Source: Convivina praedatoris (GTDB taxonomy: Bacteria > Bacillota > Bacilli > Lactobacillales > Lactobacillaceae). Taken from it: a DNA stretch of 64,000 nucleotides. Shown here one piece after another: positions 42,526 to 52,461 of this stretch (position 1 is the first letter of the stretch; each line of letters begins with the position of its first letter). The stretch is taken from the NCBI RefSeq assembly GCF_933208505.1, contig NZ_CAKOEU010000003.1, one strand, 5' to 3'. The translations under genes were made by a program, and so were the position numbers. The notes under the pieces are model-generated. The model was not told the origin of the DNA and ran no database searches. It saw only the letters and a program-made list of their open reading frames with translations.

Positions 42526-44748
42526 ATGACGACCAGTAGGCTTAAAGAGCTAACGCCACAGCAAATTCTTGATTCAAAATTATACTTACAATGGGGATTG
42601 ACCGAAGAGGAATATCAGCTGATTGTCACTGAGCTAGACCGCCTACCCAATTTTACCGAGACTGGTATTTTTTCAGGAATGTGGTCGGAACATGTGTCCT
42701 ATAAGAAATCAAAGGCTGTTTTACGTAAATTTTGGTCACAAAATGAGCGCGTGCTACAAGGACCGGGTGAAGGGGCTGGCATTTTAGACATTGGGGATCA
42801 TCAGGCAGTTGTGTTTAAGGCTGAAAGTCATAATCATCCTAGTTTTGTGGAACCCTATGAAGGGGCAGCAACTGGTGTTGGTGGGATTTTACGTGATATT
42901 TTTTCCATGGGAGCTCAGCCAATTGCCGTCTTAGATTCACTGCGTTTTGGTGAACTGAATAATGCTCATACGAAACACTTGGTCGATGGTGTTGTGGCTG
43001 GGATTGCGGGCTACGGCAATGCAATTGGTATTCCTACCGTAGGTGGGGAAATGGCCTTTGATGATGTCTACGCCGGTAATCCTTTGGTAAATGTCATGGC
43101 CGTAGGTTTGATGGATCAAGCCACGATGCAGGTTGGTCAAGCAAAAGGGGTAGGCAATGCCATTATTTATGTCGGAGCCAAAACTGGTCGAGATGGTATG
43201 AATGGAGCCTCCTTTGCCTCGGCTGAATTTTCGAGTCAGGAAAAAGCCGACCGAGCGGCTGTGCAAGTTGGCGATCCTTTCTTAGAAAAGTTAGTTATGG
43301 ATACAACTTTAATGGCTATTCGTGACCATGCCGACATCATTGTTGGTATTCAAGATATGGGGGCGGCTGGTTTACTATCCTCCAGTGCTGAAATGGCCGA
43401 TAAAGCTGGCATGGGAATTGAATTAAATTTGGATTTGGTCCCTCAGCGAGAAACAGGGATGATTCCCTACGAGCTGATGCTTTCGGAATCACAGGAAAGA
43501 ATGCTCTTAGTTGTGAAAGCTGGCCAAGAATCAAAAATTTTAGACCTATTCCGAGAAAATAATCTTGATGCCCAAATGATTGGTACTGTCACTGATAATG
43601 GCCGTTATGTTTTGAATTTCCAAGACAAAGTCGTGGCGGATTTACCTTTGCGATTCTTGACTCATCCACTTGAACCAAAGTTAGCTGAGCAAAAGCCAAA
43701 ACGTTTGGAAAATTTCATTAAAAGTCAGTATCAACCCGATGTTAGTGATTTGACGGCAACGATTAAACAATTAATTGGTCAAACTACCATTGCTTCCAAG
43801 GCCTCACTTTTTCGCCATTTTGATTCGATGGTACGGGCAGATACAGTGATTAAACCCGGTGGTGATGCTAGTTTGGTTAGAATTCGAGGCACTAAAAAAG
43901 CCTTGGCAATGACTACTGATGTCAATGGTCGTTATCTTTATTTAGATCCGAAAAAAGGCGGACAAATGGCCGTAGCCGAAGCGGCTCGAAACATTGTGGC
44001 AACTGGCGCTTTACCTATTGGAATTACGGACTGTTTAAATTTTGGGTCACCCGATAATCCAGAAGTATATTACGAACTCAATCAGGCAGTGGCTGGTATT
44101 AATAGCATGGCTAAACTGCTGAATACGCCGGTTATTTCTGGCAATGTGTCCCTGTATAACGAAACTGATGGGCAGCCAATCTATCCGACTCCAATGATTG
44201 GGATGGTTGGCTTATTAGCAGACGTAGAGCAGGCTTTAACGATTGGTTTTAAAAAGGCCAGTGATCTAATTTATCTGGTTGGGGCAACTAAAGACAGTTT
44301 TACCGGGACTGAAATTCAAAAAATGCAGACTGGTAAAATTACTGGTCAATTGTTTGACTTTAATGCCGAAGACGAATTGGCCGCCCAAAAATTAGTTTTA
44401 CAGGCTAATCAAGCTGGTTATCTTGCCAGTGCACATGATCTAGCTGAGGGGGGATTGGCAGTTGCCTTGTTAGAAGCAAGTTTTACCGGTCATTTAGGTT
44501 TTAAAATTCAAACGCAGTTACCAGCGAAATATCTCTTTTCTGAAACACCCAGCCGTTTTATCGTTACCGTACCAGCTTCATGTCAGTCAGCCTTTGAGGC
44601 ATTAGCCGGTAAACAAGCTCAGTACCTTGGAACGGTAGTAGATAGTGATGATTTACAGCTTGAAACCAGTGAAGAAATCGTGCATTTATCACGAGCCGAG
44701 CTTCAAAAAATTTATCAGGAGAGTATCACATGGCAACTAAAGGACTAG
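42526..44748 (+). CDS. purL: Phosphoribosylformylglycinamidine synthase subunit PurL
   Basis: This 740-residue synthetase subunit of the short PurL form works with PurS and PurQ. It shows SGMWSEHVSYK near residue 50, GPGEGAG, ESHNHPS and the duplicated PurM-like halves (second half from about residue 435, KPGGDASLVRI). AGGAAA precedes the ATG, which starts one base after the purQ stop. It overlaps purF by 19 bases. Confidence 0.95.
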   Translation: MTTSRLKELTPQQILDSKLYLQWGLTEEEYQLIVTELDRLPNFTETGIFSGMWSEHVSYKKSKAVLRKFWSQNERVLQGPGEGAGILDIGDHQAVVFKAESHNHPSFVEPYEGAATGVGGILRDIFSMGAQPIAVLDSLRFGELNNAHTKHLVDGVVAGIAGYGNAIGIPTVGGEMAFDDVYAGNPLVNVMAVGLMDQATMQVGQAKGVGNAIIYVGAKTGRDGMNGASFASAEFSSQEKADRAAVQVGDPFLEKLVMDTTLMAIRDHADIIVGIQDMGAAGLLSSSAEMADKAGMGIELNLDLVPQRETGMIPYELMLSESQERMLLVVKAGQESKILDLFRENNLDAQMIGTVTDNGRYVLNFQDKVVADLPLRFLTHPLEPKLAEQKPKRLENFIKSQYQPDVSDLTATIKQLIGQTTIASKASLFRHFDSMVRADTVIKPGGDASLVRIRGTKKALAMTTDVNGRYLYLDPKKGGQMAVAEAARNIVATGALPIGITDCLNFGSPDNPEVYYELNQAVAGINSMAKLLNTPVISGNVSLYNETDGQPIYPTPMIGMVGLLADVEQALTIGFKKASDLIYLVGATKDSFTGTEIQKMQTGKITGQLFDFNAEDELAAQKLVLQANQAGYLASAHDLAEGGLAVALLEASFTGHLGFKIQTQLPAKYLFSETPSRFIVTVPASCQSAFEALAGKQAQYLGTVVDSDDLQLETSEEIVHLSRAELQKIYQESITWQLKD

Positions 44749-46328
44749 GAAAAACCAGTGGTTACAGTGACGAAGGCCTTCATGGATTAAATGAAGAATG
44801 TGGTATTTTCGGTATTTGGCAGCAAGCTGATGCGGCCCAACAAACTTATTATGGATTACATGCTTTGCAACATCGTGGTCAGGAAGGAGCTGGCATTGTT
44901 GTTAACCAAGGCGGTCAATTTAAACGTGAACGTGGTTTGGGCCTACTCAGTGATGTCTTTAGTGACCCTCAACGGATGGCGGTTTTAAGCGGAACTAGTG
45001 CTATTGGCCATGTTCGTTATGCTACAGCTGGTTCACATGGCTTAGAAAATATTCAGCCCTTCATGATGACCGTGGGGATGGATCAAATGCTAGTAGCGTT
45101 AGCACACAATGGTAATTTAACCAATGCTTTATCGCTTCGAGCTGCTCTAAAAGCACAAGGGGCAATCTTTAATACTTCTTCTGATTCAGAAATCCTGTTG
45201 CATTTACTAAAAAGTGCTCCTCAAACTAATTTTACGGATAAACTGAAATCATCTCTCAAGCAATTACGGGGTGGTTTTGCTTATATTTTAATGACCCCCC
45301 ATGGGTTGTATGCAGCGTTAGATCCGCATGGTTTTCGACCCTTTGTTATTGGCCAAATGTCCACAGGAGCTTACGTAGTTACTTCCGAAACTGCGGCTTT
45401 AGATGTCGTTGGGGCCAATTTTATTCGGGATGTTCAACCGGGTGAGCTGATTACTATCAATGACGAAGGTCTGACAATTGATCACTTTACCGATAAAACA
45501 ACCTTAAATATTGACTCCATGGAATACATTTATTTTGCCCGACCCGATTCAAAGATATATGGTGTGAGTGTTTATCAGGCACGTAAAAAAATGGGACAGG
45601 CCTTAGCTCAGGAGCAACCAGTGCCAGGAGCTGATATGGTCGTTGGAGTTCCTAATTCAAGCTTATTAGCGGCTGCTGGGTACGCGCAAGTCGCCGGCTT
45701 ACCCAATGAAATGGGATTGGTAAAAAATCAATATATTGCCCGTACTTTTATTGAACCAACCCAGGATAAACGAGAACGAGCAGTAAGAATGAAGCTTAGT
45801 GCGGTCAGGGAAGTCGTTACAGGTAAGAAGATTGTTTTAGTTGACGATTCAATTGTTCGTGGTACCACCTCAATGTATATTGTTCGCATGTTAAAAGCCG
45901 CTGGAGCTAAAGAAGTCCATGTGCGCATTGCTAGCCCAATTTTAAAATTTCCGGCTTTTTACGGAATTGATATGCAAACTACTGCGGAGTTGCTTGGGGC
46001 TAATTACACTTTGGAGCAAATGTGCCACAAAATCGGTGCCGATTCATTGGGATTTTTGTCGGTAGAGTATCTGATTAAAGCAATTGATTTACCCTTTACT
46101 GGCAGCGGTAGTGGCCTAACAACGGCCTATTTTGATGGCCATTACCCCAGCCCTATTTATGATTATCAGCCAGAATTAGCACAAGCATCGCTTGCAGGAC
46201 AAGTTGATTTTGCGCCGGAACCTAGTCAGACTTATCAGCCATCACAAGTAATTTCGTTGAAAAATGAAGCCCTAATGTTTTCCAGTCATAAGACTGTGAG
46301 TAAACAATTGAAGGAGGCCCAAAGTTGA
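44730..46328 (+). CDS. purF: Amidophosphoribosyltransferase
   Basis: This 532-residue enzyme makes phosphoribosylamine, the committed purine step. A 23-residue propeptide precedes the catalytic Cys24 (NEE then CGIFG), as in the processed Bacillus-type enzyme. HRGQEGAG, the PRPP-binding VLVDDSIVRGTTS and Fe-S-associated cysteines such as the one in EQMCHKIG are visible. The C-terminus is about 30-50 residues longer than many homologues (from about residue 470), a low-complexity tail of unknown relevance. Confidence 0.93.
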   Translation: MATKGLGKTSGYSDEGLHGLNEECGIFGIWQQADAAQQTYYGLHALQHRGQEGAGIVVNQGGQFKRERGLGLLSDVFSDPQRMAVLSGTSAIGHVRYATAGSHGLENIQPFMMTVGMDQMLVALAHNGNLTNALSLRAALKAQGAIFNTSSDSEILLHLLKSAPQTNFTDKLKSSLKQLRGGFAYILMTPHGLYAALDPHGFRPFVIGQMSTGAYVVTSETAALDVVGANFIRDVQPGELITINDEGLTIDHFTDKTTLNIDSMEYIYFARPDSKIYGVSVYQARKKMGQALAQEQPVPGADMVVGVPNSSLLAAAGYAQVAGLPNEMGLVKNQYIARTFIEPTQDKRERAVRMKLSAVREVVTGKKIVLVDDSIVRGTTSMYIVRMLKAAGAKEVHVRIASPILKFPAFYGIDMQTTAELLGANYTLEQMCHKIGADSLGFLSVEYLIKAIDLPFTGSGSGLTTAYFDGHYPSPIYDYQPELAQASLAGQVDFAPEPSQTYQPSQVISLKNEALMFSSHKTVSKQLKEAQS

Positions 46329-47362
46329 CCCAAGAAAACGCCTATCAAGCAGCGGGAGTTGATATTCAAGCAGGGCAAACCGCCGTTCAATTAATGCAAG
46401 CTGCGGTAGAAGATACTTTTACGCCGAACGTTTTAAATGGACTCGGTGGCTTTGGCGCCATGTTTTCTCTAGGTTCTAGTTACCACAATCCAGTGTTAGT
46501 TGCCGGCGCCGACGGGGTTGGTACTAAATTACTTTTGGCCATTGCTGCTCATAAGCACGACACGATTGGCCAAGACTTGGTTGCCATGGTGGCTAACGAT
46601 ATTTTAGCCCAAGGAGTAAAACCAGCCTTTATGTTGGATTACCTGGCGGTTGATAAAATGCGGCCAGCAGTGGTAGCCGAAATTGTGACTGGTATTGCCG
46701 AAGCAGCCAAGGCAACAGGAATGGCACTAATTGGTGGTGAAAGTGCTGAACTACCAGGTTTGTATGCTCCGTATCATTATGATTTAGCTGCTTTTGCTGT
46801 CGGAGTAGCTGAAACGCAAGATTTACTTCAGCCTCAAAATGTCGGGGCTGGTGATGTCTTAATTGGTTTGCCATCGACTGGTCTGCATTCCAATGGTTAT
46901 TCTTTGGTGCGTTCGGTTTTAAAGCTTAAAACTGAAAATGATTTTCAAAATCTAGCACCAGCATTACAAGACGCACTGCTAAAACCAACCGCCCTTTATA
47001 GTAGCGCTGTTTGGCCGTTAATTAATCAGCACTTAGTTACCGGCATTGCCCACATTACTGGTGGTGGTCTATTGGAAAATTTACCTCGAGCCTATAGCGA
47101 TAATTTAACTGCTCAGCTTAATTGGGGTTCTTGGCCAATTCCAATGATTTTTAATACCGTGCAGACTGCTGGAGAATTAAGCCTGCAAGACATGCTCCTA
47201 ACTTTTAATAATGGTTTGGGTATGGTATTAATTGTCAAAAAACAGCAGGTGGAGGGGGTGATGCACAGTCTGACAGAATCACAACAGCCAGCTTATGTAA
47301 TCGGCGAAATGGTTCCTAAAAAACATGAAAGCGTAATCTTGAATGGGGTGGCGCCATGGTAA
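46325..47362 (+). CDS. purM: AIR synthase (phosphoribosylformylglycinamidine cyclo-ligase)
   Basis: This 345-residue enzyme closes the imidazole ring. GADGVGTKLLLA, GGESAELPGLY and ITGGGLLENLPR are family signatures. The start is TTG at 46325, overlapping the purF stop (TTGA), with AAGGAGG at 46311-46317; no ATG is available at the right place. Confidence 0.93.
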   Translation: MTQENAYQAAGVDIQAGQTAVQLMQAAVEDTFTPNVLNGLGGFGAMFSLGSSYHNPVLVAGADGVGTKLLLAIAAHKHDTIGQDLVAMVANDILAQGVKPAFMLDYLAVDKMRPAVVAEIVTGIAEAAKATGMALIGGESAELPGLYAPYHYDLAAFAVGVAETQDLLQPQNVGAGDVLIGLPSTGLHSNGYSLVRSVLKLKTENDFQNLAPALQDALLKPTALYSSAVWPLINQHLVTGIAHITGGGLLENLPRAYSDNLTAQLNWGSWPIPMIFNTVQTAGELSLQDMLLTFNNGLGMVLIVKKQQVEGVMHSLTESQQPAYVIGEMVPKKHESVILNGVAPW

Positions 47363-47946
47363 AAAAAATTCGCCTGGCGGTCTTTGCCTCAGGGAGGGGA
47401 ACCAATTTAGCGGCTTTACAAACAGCCATTGTTCAAAAAGATTTACCGGCACAGATTGTGCGGGTCATTGTAGATCAACGCCAAGCCGGTGCCTTCGAAA
47501 TTGCTGCTAAGTGGAATTTACCAGCTAGGTTAGTGGATTATCGACAATATTCTAATAAAAGTGCGGCTGAAGAAGCGATTTTAGACCAGTTAGCCCAAGA
47601 TCAGGTTCAAGGAATTTTACTGGCCGGTTATATGCGGATTTTATCCCCTACAATGGTTCATGCCTATGCTGGTAAAATCATCAATCTACATCCAGCCCTC
47701 TTACCAGCTTTTCCTGGTCGTCAAAGTATTTTAGATGCCTATCAAGCTGGGGTTAATCAAACTGGGGTAACTGTTCATTTTGTTGACGATGGGGTTGATA
47801 CGGGGCAAATTATCGCCCAGCAAAGGGTGATACGTTATCCTGACGACCAATTAAGTGATTTAGAAAATCGAATTCATCAAGTTGAGCATCAGTTATATCC
47901 GCAAGTTTTAGCAGAGTTATTAGAAAAAGGAGTGTTTACAAAATGA
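47356..47946 (+). CDS. purN: Phosphoribosylglycinamide formyltransferase
   Basis: This 196-residue transformylase uses 10-formyl-THF. ASGRGTNL at the N-terminus, the catalytic Asn-His-Asp set in INLHPALLPAF and VDDGVDTGQII, and normal length identify it. It overlaps purM by seven bases and purH by four. Its cofactor is supplied by fhs further down the operon. Confidence 0.95.
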   Translation: MVKKIRLAVFASGRGTNLAALQTAIVQKDLPAQIVRVIVDQRQAGAFEIAAKWNLPARLVDYRQYSNKSAAEEAILDQLAQDQVQGILLAGYMRILSPTMVHAYAGKIINLHPALLPAFPGRQSILDAYQAGVNQTGVTVHFVDDGVDTGQIIAQQRVIRYPDDQLSDLENRIHQVEHQLYPQVLAELLEKGVFTK

Positions 47947-49469
47947 GTCGAGCATTATTAAGTGTTTCTGATAAAAGTGGTTTGGTGCCTTTTGCGCAAA
48001 AGTTGGTTGATTTAGGCTATGAGTTAGTTTCGACAGGTGGAACCTATCGCACTTTAACTGAAGCTGAAATTCCAGTTATCCCAATTGATGAAGTGACCAA
48101 TTTCCCGGAGATGTTAGACGGGCGGGTTAAGACCTTGCATCCCCGTGTTCACGCCGGTATTTTAGCTCGGCGGGACTTACCAGAACATATGGAGAAATTA
48201 GCCGAATTTAATATCAAACCAATCGATTTAGTGGTTGTAAATTTATATCCCTTTAAAGAAACAATTCAAAAACCGACTGTTACCCAAGAACAAGCGATTG
48301 AAAATATCGACATTGGCGGTCCTTCTATGTTACGATCTGCAGCTAAAAATTTTGCAGCCGTACTCCCAATTATTGACCCCCAAGACTATGACACCGTTAT
48401 TGAAAAACTTAGTGCGGGAACAGCGGACCAAAATTTCCGCCAAAAATTAGCAGCTAAGGTATTTCAACACACTGCCGCTTATGATGCTTTGATTGCTGAT
48501 TATCTGATAGATAGTGAGTTTCCAGCTAGCTTAACCTTACCCTATGATAAGTTTGGCGACCTTCGTTATGGTGAGAATGCCCAACAAAAGGCGGCTGCTT
48601 ATACTGATGCTTTGCCTGAAAGTTACTCAATTTTACAGGCTGATATTTTGCATGGGAAGCAGCTGTCTTATAACAATATTCGTGATGCAGATGCGGCCCT
48701 ACGCATTATTGCCGAATATCCCGATACAACTGTAGTGACCGTAAAACATATGAATCCTGCTGGAATTGCTCAGGGGAAAACCATTGAAGAGGCTTGGGAT
48801 AAGGCCTTTGCTGCCGATGATGTTTCCATTTTTGGTGGAATTGTCGCTTTGAATCGTGAGGTCGATGCGCAAACGGCGACTAAAATGCACAGTATTTTTC
48901 TAGAAATCATTATCGCACCCAGTTATACTCCGGAAGCTTATGAAATCTTGGCTGCTAAGAAAAATTTGCGTTTACTAACGCTGCCATTTACTAACCAAAT
49001 TCCGCAAGAACTCGAGGTGACTTCGGTCTTAGGTGGGATGTTGGTTCAAGAACGTGATTTGGTCGAGGAATTACCGGAAAATTGGCAGGTCGTTTCCAAG
49101 GTGCAACCAACTTCCGAGCAGTTAGCAAGCATGCTCTTTGCCCAAAAAGCGGTGAAACATGTTAAGTCAAATGCTATTTTGGTCGCTCAAAATGGGCAAA
49201 CATTAGGCATTGGCGCCGGTCAGCCCAATCGAATTGATTCAGTTGTCTACGCCATTAATAAGGCCCAAGATAAAGCTGGCTTTGAGCATGCAGTTTTGGC
49301 TTCGGATGCGTTCTTCCCAATGGCTGATTCAGTTGAATATGCTGCCCAACATGGTATTCAGGCGATTGTCGAGCCGGGTGGGTCAATCAAGGACCAAGAT
49401 TCAATTGATAAAGCCAATGAGCTTGGCGTGGCCTTAGTCTTCACTGGTAATCGCCACTTTAAGCACTAA
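47943..49469 (+). CDS. purH: Bifunctional AICAR transformylase/IMP cyclohydrolase
   Basis: This 508-residue enzyme performs the last two steps to IMP. The N-terminal cyclohydrolase domain shows LLSVSDKSGL and EMLDGRVKTLHPRVHAG; the C-terminal transformylase has KHMNPAGIA and AQKAVKHVKSNAI. AAAGGAG precedes the ATG. Confidence 0.95.
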   Translation: MSRALLSVSDKSGLVPFAQKLVDLGYELVSTGGTYRTLTEAEIPVIPIDEVTNFPEMLDGRVKTLHPRVHAGILARRDLPEHMEKLAEFNIKPIDLVVVNLYPFKETIQKPTVTQEQAIENIDIGGPSMLRSAAKNFAAVLPIIDPQDYDTVIEKLSAGTADQNFRQKLAAKVFQHTAAYDALIADYLIDSEFPASLTLPYDKFGDLRYGENAQQKAAAYTDALPESYSILQADILHGKQLSYNNIRDADAALRIIAEYPDTTVVTVKHMNPAGIAQGKTIEEAWDKAFAADDVSIFGGIVALNREVDAQTATKMHSIFLEIIIAPSYTPEAYEILAAKKNLRLLTLPFTNQIPQELEVTSVLGGMLVQERDLVEELPENWQVVSKVQPTSEQLASMLFAQKAVKHVKSNAILVAQNGQTLGIGAGQPNRIDSVVYAINKAQDKAGFEHAVLASDAFFPMADSVEYAAQHGIQAIVEPGGSIKDQDSIDKANELGVALVFTGNRHFKH

Positions 49470-49484
49470 TTCAATGGGGAAAAC

Positions 49485-50732
49485 ATGAAAAAAGTATTGA
49501 TAGTTGGATCAGGAGCACGGGAACATGCTTTAGCTCAAACCTTTCTAAAAAGTTCACAGGTTGACCAAGTTATCGTTGCTCCTGGCAACGATGGGATGAC
49601 GGATACTGGTTTAAAAATAGTGCCCATTCCGGTCACAGATTTAGTAGCACTTCGGCAATTGGCCTTAGATCAACAAATTGATTTAACCTTTGTCGGCAGT
49701 GAAGACCCCCTGACCTTAGGAATTGTTGACGCATTTCAACAAGTTGGCTTAGCCATTTTTGGGCCTAGCCAAGCCGCTGCCCAATTAGAAGGTTCCAAAT
49801 CTTTTGCTAAAGACTTATTAACTAAATACAATATCCCTACTGCTCGGTCAAAAACGGTCCACTCATTGAGCGCAGCCGCTGTTCTCCCAGATATATTTGG
49901 TTACCCCTTAGTAGCTAAATTAGATGGTCTGGCTTTAGGTAAGGGGGTTAGCATCATTGTAGATGAGCAACAGTATCAGGATTACCTTCAAAATATCTTT
50001 ACAAAAGATCCGCAAGCTACCTTGGTCATCGAGGAATTTTTAAAGGGCGTTGAATTTTCAATTTTTTCTCTAGTTGGTAAAGATGGAACGGTGGTTCATA
50101 CCCCCTTAGCACAAGACCACAAACGCCGTTTTGATCATGATTTAGGGCCGAACACCGGGGGGATGGGGGCTTATAGTCCACTGACCTGGGTGAGCTCCGC
50201 TCAAAAGCAAATGGCAATTGATCAATTAGTAACGCCCATTTTATCGGCTATGCAAAGTGAAAATACGCCCTTTGTTGGAGTTTTGTACACTGGGGTGATG
50301 TGGACCAAAACTGGACCCAAGGTTATTGAATATAATGTGCGTTTTGGTGATCCAGAAGCCCAGGTCGTTTTACCACAGTACCAGGGTGATTTTTATACGT
50401 TAATTATGAATTTGCTTGATGGAAAAGTAGGGCAGTCAGACTGGCAAAGTCAGGATATTTATTTGGGCGTTGTTTTAGTTGCACCCGGCTATCCTGAATC
50501 TCCCCAGGCGGGTGCAGTAGTACCAACAGTAGCGCAAGTAGCTCCCTTAACAATTAATTATGCCGGAGTTAAAGACGGCCAAGCAGCCGGTGGCCGGATC
50601 GCAACTGTTGTTGCTCATGCTCAAAGGACCAGTTTGGCACAAGCAGAGGTTTATCGTAAACTAAATGTAATCGATACAGCGTTAGCCTATCGCCGTGATA
50701 TTGGCTATCAAGCCAACATTAATCATCTTTGA
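49485..50732 (+). CDS. purD: Phosphoribosylamine-glycine ligase
   Basis: This 415-residue ATP-grasp enzyme forms GAR. VGSGAREHAL at the N-terminus, the ATP-binding loop DHKRRFDHDLGPNTGGMGAYSP and RFGDPEAQVV are diagnostic. It starts 15 bp after purH. Confidence 0.95.
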   Translation: MKKVLIVGSGAREHALAQTFLKSSQVDQVIVAPGNDGMTDTGLKIVPIPVTDLVALRQLALDQQIDLTFVGSEDPLTLGIVDAFQQVGLAIFGPSQAAAQLEGSKSFAKDLLTKYNIPTARSKTVHSLSAAAVLPDIFGYPLVAKLDGLALGKGVSIIVDEQQYQDYLQNIFTKDPQATLVIEEFLKGVEFSIFSLVGKDGTVVHTPLAQDHKRRFDHDLGPNTGGMGAYSPLTWVSSAQKQMAIDQLVTPILSAMQSENTPFVGVLYTGVMWTKTGPKVIEYNVRFGDPEAQVVLPQYQGDFYTLIMNLLDGKVGQSDWQSQDIYLGVVLVAPGYPESPQAGAVVPTVAQVAPLTINYAGVKDGQAAGGRIATVVAHAQRTSLAQAEVYRKLNVIDTALAYRRDIGYQANINHL

Positions 50733-50750
50733 TTTAAAAAAGGGGAAGTT

Positions 50751-52415
50751 ATGCAAACAGATATTGAAATTGCGCAAGCGGCAGAAGTTTGGCCAATTCA
50801 AAAAATTGCCCAAGCAGCTGGCATAGAAGAACATGAATTGGCACCATATGGCTACGATAAAGCTAAAATTAATTTAGATTCTCAGGTTAAACGTTCCCCA
50901 GATTTAGGTAAATTAATCTTAGTGACTTCGATTAATCCTACCCCAGCTGGAGAAGGAAAGTCCACGGTAACAGTTGGTTTAGCTGATGCCTTGGCCATGG
51001 CCGGTAAAAAAACGATGATTGCTTTACGGGAACCTTCCCTAGGTCCTGTTATGGGGTTAAAGGGTGGTGCCACCGGTGGCGGTCAGTCCCAAGTTGTACC
51101 CATGGCTGATATTAATCTACATTTTACGGGAGATTTTCATGCCCTAACTTCGGCCCATGATACTTTGGCTGCCTTGTTGGATAACAGTTTGCAACAGGGG
51201 AATCCGCTGAACATTGATCCGCGACGGATTATTTGGAAACGAGTCCTCGACATTAATGATCGAGCCTTGCGCAATACCGTAATTGGTATGGGTGGTCCTA
51301 AGTCAGGAGTCCCTCGCACTGATGGATTTGATATCACGGTTGCTTCCGAACTAATGGCTATTTTGACGCTGTCCACTAGTTTAATGGACTTAAAAGCTCG
51401 GATTAAAAAAATCGTGGTGGCTTATACCTATGATGAAGAACCTGTAACAGTTGATGATCTAGGAGTGGCCGGTGCCTTAACCGTCATACTTAAGGATGCG
51501 ATTAACCCCAATCTAGTTCAAACTTTAGCTCATACGCCAGCCATCATTCACGGGGGTCCTTTTGCCAACATTGCCCAAGGAACTAATTCAATTTTAGCCA
51601 CTAAAACCGCCCTCCAGCTAGCTGATTATGCCGTGACTGAAGCTGGCTTTGGTGCCGACCTAGGTGGTGAAAAGTTCCTAGATGTCAAAGTGCCTCTGTT
51701 GGGTAAAACTCCTGATACGATTGTAATTGTTGCTACCGTTCGAGCCCTCAAACATCACGGTGGTGTCGCTTTAGCTAATCTAAACGAGGAAAACTTAACT
51801 GCCTTAGCCACCGGCTTAGAAAATTTGGGTCAACATTTAGCCGCCATGCAACGCTATGGAGTGCCAGTACTTGTTGCTATTAATCAATTTACGGCCGATA
51901 CACCAGCTGAGATGCAGTTAATCAAAGATTATGTTCAAGAGCATGGTGCTCAGGCCTATGTCGCCAATGTTTGGGGACAAGGTGGGGCTGGTGCTCAAGA
52001 ATTAGCTCAAGCCGTAATTGATACTACTGCAAAAGAAAGTGATTTTAAGCCTCTTTATCAAGCTCAAGACTCAGTGGAAGATAAAATCAACGCTATTGTC
52101 CAAACGATTTATGGTGGAGCAGGTTTTGAATTATCTGCTCAGGCTCAACGTCAATTAGCCGAATTTCAGCGGCGGGGTTGGGATAAGCTACCAATTATCA
52201 TGGCTAAAACGCAATATTCTTTGTCTGACGATGCTAAGCAACTAGCCCGACCAAAAAACTTCACCATCCATATTCGTGAATTTATTCCGAAATTAGGAGC
52301 TGGTTTCCTAGTAGCATTGACCGGTTCAATTCTAACAATGCCGGGTCTACCAAAACATCCCGCTGCTTTAGATATTGACATTGACGAAAATGGTCGCATA
52401 ACCGGACTATTTTAA
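50751..52415 (+). CDS. fhs: Formate-tetrahydrofolate ligase
   Basis: This 554-residue ATP-dependent enzyme makes 10-formyl-THF, the cofactor used by PurN and PurH in the same operon. The P-loop-like TPAGEGKSTVTVGLADAL is near residue 63, and EPSLGPVMGLKGGATGGG and LTGSILTMPGLPKHPAA are present. It starts 18 bp after purD without a terminator between, so it is transcribed with the pur genes. This suggests one-carbon units for purines come partly from formate. Confidence 0.95.
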   Translation: MQTDIEIAQAAEVWPIQKIAQAAGIEEHELAPYGYDKAKINLDSQVKRSPDLGKLILVTSINPTPAGEGKSTVTVGLADALAMAGKKTMIALREPSLGPVMGLKGGATGGGQSQVVPMADINLHFTGDFHALTSAHDTLAALLDNSLQQGNPLNIDPRRIIWKRVLDINDRALRNTVIGMGGPKSGVPRTDGFDITVASELMAILTLSTSLMDLKARIKKIVVAYTYDEEPVTVDDLGVAGALTVILKDAINPNLVQTLAHTPAIIHGGPFANIAQGTNSILATKTALQLADYAVTEAGFGADLGGEKFLDVKVPLLGKTPDTIVIVATVRALKHHGGVALANLNEENLTALATGLENLGQHLAAMQRYGVPVLVAINQFTADTPAEMQLIKDYVQEHGAQAYVANVWGQGGAGAQELAQAVIDTTAKESDFKPLYQAQDSVEDKINAIVQTIYGGAGFELSAQAQRQLAEFQRRGWDKLPIIMAKTQYSLSDDAKQLARPKNFTIHIREFIPKLGAGFLVALTGSILTMPGLPKHPAALDIDIDENGRITGLF

Positions 52416-52461
52416 TTAGTTAAAATGCTACTAGACCAACCAAATTGGGGGAGTGACTCAC